Positions 6,968-9,086 of a stretch of DNA of 9,086 bases are shown here, in pieces. The notes under the pieces were generated by a model. It saw nothing but the letters and a program-made list of their open reading frames with translations, did no database searches and was not told the origin of the DNA. The stretch lies in assembly GCA_022705365.1 (NCBI GenBank), contig JAKJEP010000111.1:451-9536 (forward strand), in the 5' to 3' direction. Both the position numbers and the translations under genes were made by a program. Origin of the DNA: Planctomycetota bacterium. GTDB lineage: Bacteria; Planctomycetota; Phycisphaerae; Sedimentisphaerales; SM23-30. Positions within the stretch are counted from its first letter, which is position 1, and every line of letters begins with the position of its first letter.

Positions 6968-7846
6968 ATGCGGTTTCCGACAGGGAACGCAAACGCATCG
7001 AGTACTTCCGGAACAGGCTTTCGCAGAGGAAAAACCGTGGACTCGACTTTACAGCTTTACCTGGAGGCTATCAACGAAGCTCCGCTCTTAACCGCCGCGG
7101 AAGAAAAGGAACTGGGCCGCCGGATCCTGGAACACAATGATATGGAAGCCCGCGACCGCATGATCCGCAGCAACCTGCGGCTGGTCGTCAATATCGCCAA
7201 AAAATTCGGCAATCGCGGCATGCCCCTGGCCGACCTGATTGAAGAAGGCAATCTGGGCCTCCTGCGGGCCGTCGAAGGCTTCGATCCCGAGCAGGGCTCC
7301 CGCTTCAGTACCTATGCCTCCTGGTGGATTAAACAGGCCATTAAACGGGCCTTGATCAACAGCGTCCAGCCGATTCACATCCCCGCCTATATGGTCGAGA
7401 TGATTGCCCGCTGGAAGCAGGCCTCCTCCATGCTCGAAGATCAGTTGGGCCGCACCCCGAATCTGGAGGAAATGAGCCAGGCCCTGCAGATGCCGGCCCG
7501 CAAGGTCAAGATTATTCGCCGGGCGGTCAAAGCCTTTACCGCCCCCTCGCAGATGCCCGCCTCCGATAAATCCCCCGCCATTAACGAAATGCTGGAAGAC
7601 GACAAAACGCCGCGCCCGGATGAGGCGGTCTTCACCGCCGACGAACTGGAAACCATCAAAAACCTGCTGGACCGCATCGACAACCGCGAAGCGGAGGTCC
7701 TGCGGCTGCGCTTCGGACTGGACCGCGACAAACCCCTCACGCTCAAGGAAATCGGCAAACACATCGGACTGACCCGGGAACGGGTACGCCAGATCGAAAA
7801 GGAAGCCCTCGATAAACTCAACCAGATACTCACCGCCGACGACTGA
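6968..7846 (+). CDS. Primary-type sigma-70 family RNA polymerase sigma factor
   Basis: Directs RNA polymerase to -10/-35 promoters. From ATG 6968 it has 292 residues. Visible in order: a short Ser/Thr/Gly-rich start; region 1.2 (STLQLYL, PLLTAAEEKELGRRI, about 26-53); region 2 with DLIEEGNLGLLRAVEGFD (89-106) and the -10-reading helix FSTYASWWIKQAIKRAL (113-129); region 3 (about 130-205); and region 4 with the helix-turn-helix LKEIGKHIGLTRERVRQIE (about 258-276), which reads the -35 box. There is no region 1.1 and no large non-conserved insert, so it resembles a compact RpoD/SigA or RpoS-like protein rather than an ECF sigma. Whether it is the principal sigma or a group 2 paralogue cannot be settled here, so I give no symbol. 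A GTG at 6899 with AGGG 5 nt upstream would add 23 residues without family character. The ATG has no clear ribosome-binding site, so the start is uncertain. Confidence 0.94.
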   Translation: MRFPTGNANASSTSGTGFRRGKTVDSTLQLYLEAINEAPLLTAAEEKELGRRILEHNDMEARDRMIRSNLRLVVNIAKKFGNRGMPLADLIEEGNLGLLRAVEGFDPEQGSRFSTYASWWIKQAIKRALINSVQPIHIPAYMVEMIARWKQASSMLEDQLGRTPNLEEMSQALQMPARKVKIIRRAVKAFTAPSQMPASDKSPAINEMLEDDKTPRPDEAVFTADELETIKNLLDRIDNREAEVLRLRFGLDRDKPLTLKEIGKHIGLTRERVRQIEKEALDKLNQILTADD

Positions 7847-7857
7847 AAGGAAAACGG

Positions 7858-8409
7858 ATGGACAACACCCAGCGGATTGACCCGGCCCTGCAAAAGTACC
7901 TTCATACCTTCATTCGCAGCATCCAGGATTTCCCCAAACCCGGTATCCTCTTTCGGGACATCACCCCCCTGCTGGCCGACAAAGACGCACTGGCCCAAAC
8001 CATTGCCGGAATGGCCGAACCCTTTCGCAATCGCCAGATCGACCGGGTGGTCGGGATCGAAAGCCGGGGCTTCATACTGGGAACCGCCATCGCCCGCGAA
8101 CTGAATTGCGGCTTCGTCCCCGTCCGCAAGCCCCATAAACTGCCGGCCCAGACCATCCGCCAGGAATATGCCCTCGAATACGGCACGGATACCCTCGAAA
8201 TGCACGCCGACGCCGTCCAGCCCGGCCAGCAAATCCTCATGGTCGATGATTTATTGGCCACCGGCGGCACCATGCAGGCCAGTTGTCAATTGGTGGAAAG
8301 ACTCGGCGGAAAAATCCTGGGCCTTTCCTTCCTCATCGAACTGGCCTTTCTCAAAGGCCGCAGCCGCCTGCCCGGTTACGATCTCCACTGCCTCTTAACC
8401 TTCGTCTGA
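7858..8409 (+). CDS. apt: Adenine phosphoribosyltransferase
   Basis: Cytosolic purine-salvage enzyme that joins adenine to PRPP, giving AMP and pyrophosphate. The 183-residue protein, a usual length for the family, shows DFPKPGILFRDITPLL (24-39), the ESRGF adenine-pocket segment (68-72), the flexible-loop block RKPHKLP (90-96) and the PRPP-binding motif VDDLLATGGT (129-138). The loop block normally reads RKPGKLP, so His93 in place of Gly is unusual but lies outside the PRPP motif. ATG 7858 has a good AAAGGA ribosome-binding site (7846-7851) with a 6-nt spacer. That site begins at the last base of the sigma-factor stop codon. The 11-nt gap and lack of a promoter indicate co-transcription with the sigma gene. 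The transcript is likely to end at the hairpin at 8426-8451. Confidence 0.97.
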   Translation: MDNTQRIDPALQKYLHTFIRSIQDFPKPGILFRDITPLLADKDALAQTIAGMAEPFRNRQIDRVVGIESRGFILGTAIARELNCGFVPVRKPHKLPAQTIRQEYALEYGTDTLEMHADAVQPGQQILMVDDLLATGGTMQASCQLVERLGGKILGLSFLIELAFLKGRSRLPGYDLHCLLTFV

Positions 8410-8420
8410 CCCGTATCCAT

Positions 8421-8451
8421 AAAAAAAGGCCTTCCCAGCCGGGAAGACCTT
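8421..8451 (-). terminator. Hairpin terminator between converging apt and membrane-protein gene
   Basis: Arms 8426-8436 and 8441-8451 form an 11-bp stem around a 4-nt loop. Read on the minus strand the only irregular pair is a G-U, and the hairpin is followed by seven Ts (the complement of the A-run 8421-8427), a textbook intrinsic terminator for the minus-strand gene. Read on the plus strand the same position is a C-A mismatch and the downstream T-run is interrupted, so termination of apt transcripts should be weaker. Confidence 0.85.
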
Positions 8452-8480
8452 GATTTCCTTTTACTTTAAGAAGGTATTTC

Positions 8481-9086
8481 CTATTCGGCTTTCGGTTCCG
8501 TTCCCCCACCATTCTCTGTTGGCGTCTGCGGCGCTTCCGGACTGGCCGGCTGGCCCGCGGATTCCGGTTTATTCTCATCCGCCATCAGCTCTTCCAACTT
8601 CTGCTCCAGATATACATCTTCCAGATCCGTCCCATCCTCCCGCTGACGCAGCAGAAAATAAATGGTGGTATTGGCCGTAAAGAAAAAGCTGACCACAAAC
8701 GAGATGACCAGCCCCACAATCAGGCAGACCCACAGGCAGATTAAAAAGGCACTGAACATCTCGCTGCCGCTCAGGCCGGCCCAGTGAATCGCAGGATTCA
8801 GGTCCACAAAAGTAGGAGCCGGCCAGATCATATCCAGCTTGCCGCGCAGAAAATTCCCGGAAGACCTGTCCCAGTTCACCGCCCAGCCGACCATCCGGTG
8901 CACCGAAGCCAGCATCAAAAAGGCAAAAAACCGCACAAACAGGTAACAAATCGCCCCATACACCGCCGCCACCACGGTATAAAAACCCATCCGCCAGGGC
9001 CGGCCGAACAAATAACTGAACGAGTGGCTGATGGCGTCAAAACTATCCGACCCCTCCACCGCAATCGTCGGATACAGCAGCGGCGA
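8481..9086 (-). CDS. Hypothetical two-helix membrane protein, N-terminus cut by window edge
   Basis: Function is unknown. The frame is open to the window edge, leaving 201 C-terminal residues. The GTG at 9057-9059 is an internal Val codon, because sensible protein sequence (SPLLYPTIAV) continues upstream of it. Visible parts: a soluble segment EGSDSFDAISHSFSYLFGRPW (11-31, in visible numbering); a membrane helix (about 34-59); an extramembrane loop (60-107) with several Trp residues; a second long hydrophobic segment (about 111-136); then a short FLLR-type border, a DGTDLEDVYLE acidic motif and a Pro/Glu/Thr-rich disordered tail to the stop. The pattern resembles planctomycete hypothetical membrane proteins as I recall them, which supports the taxonomic guess. 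It converges on apt and shares the hairpin terminator. I cannot assign a substrate or partner. Confidence 0.85.
   Translation of the reverse strand, partial: SPLLYPTIAVEGSDSFDAISHSFSYLFGRPWRMGFYTVVAAVYGAICYLFVRFFAFLMLASVHRMVGWAVNWDRSSGNFLRGKLDMIWPAPTFVDLNPAIHWAGLSGSEMFSAFLICLWVCLIVGLVISFVVSFFFTANTTIYFLLRQREDGTDLEDVYLEQKLEELMADENKPESAGQPASPEAPQTPTENGGGTEPKAE

Noticed and set aside
7088..8232. Minus-strand frames opposite the sigma factor and apt
   Set aside because: They are antisense shadows of two well-conserved genes.

Overview
The window looks like chromosomal housekeeping DNA from a bacterium of moderately high GC content (coding regions read roughly 55-60 % G+C). Planctomycetota, perhaps Phycisphaerae-like, is the best guess. 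It rests on the style of the S1, CMP kinase and sigma proteins and on the two-helix membrane protein at the right edge, which resembles planctomycete hypothetical proteins as I remember them. This placement is inference, not a computed result.

Layout from left to right. (1) rny (RNase Y) lies on the minus strand, with its C-terminus cut by the window edge. (2) A gene-poor, A+T-rich, G-depleted spacer of about 1 kb follows, with outward-facing promoters at its two ends. (3) A plus-strand cluster holds cmk (CMP kinase), plsC (acylglycerophosphate acyltransferase) and ispH (HMBPP reductase), with gaps of 5 and 9 nt. (4) A spacer of about 320 nt holds alternative stem-loops and a strong-looking promoter. 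(5) rpsA (ribosomal protein S1, six S1 domains) follows. (6) A primary-type sigma factor without region 1.1 comes next, then apt (adenine phosphoribosyltransferase) 11 nt later. (7) A hairpin terminator serves apt and the converging minus-strand gene, a membrane protein cut by the right edge.

Together the genes cover mRNA decay (RNase Y), pyrimidine nucleotide supply (Cmk), phospholipid synthesis (PlsC), isoprenoid precursors (IspH), translation initiation (S1), promoter recognition (sigma) and purine salvage (Apt). Three promoters with 17-bp spacers and sigma-70-like boxes can be read, in front of rny, cmk and rpsA. They fit the canonical regions 2 and 4 of the sigma factor encoded here.

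I found no mobile element, CRISPR array, defence system, tRNA or rRNA. The parts most worth a second look are the rny-cmk spacer with its long orphan reading frame, the rpsA upstream region (start-site ambiguity and mutually exclusive hairpins), and small departures from family consensus in Cmk and IspH.
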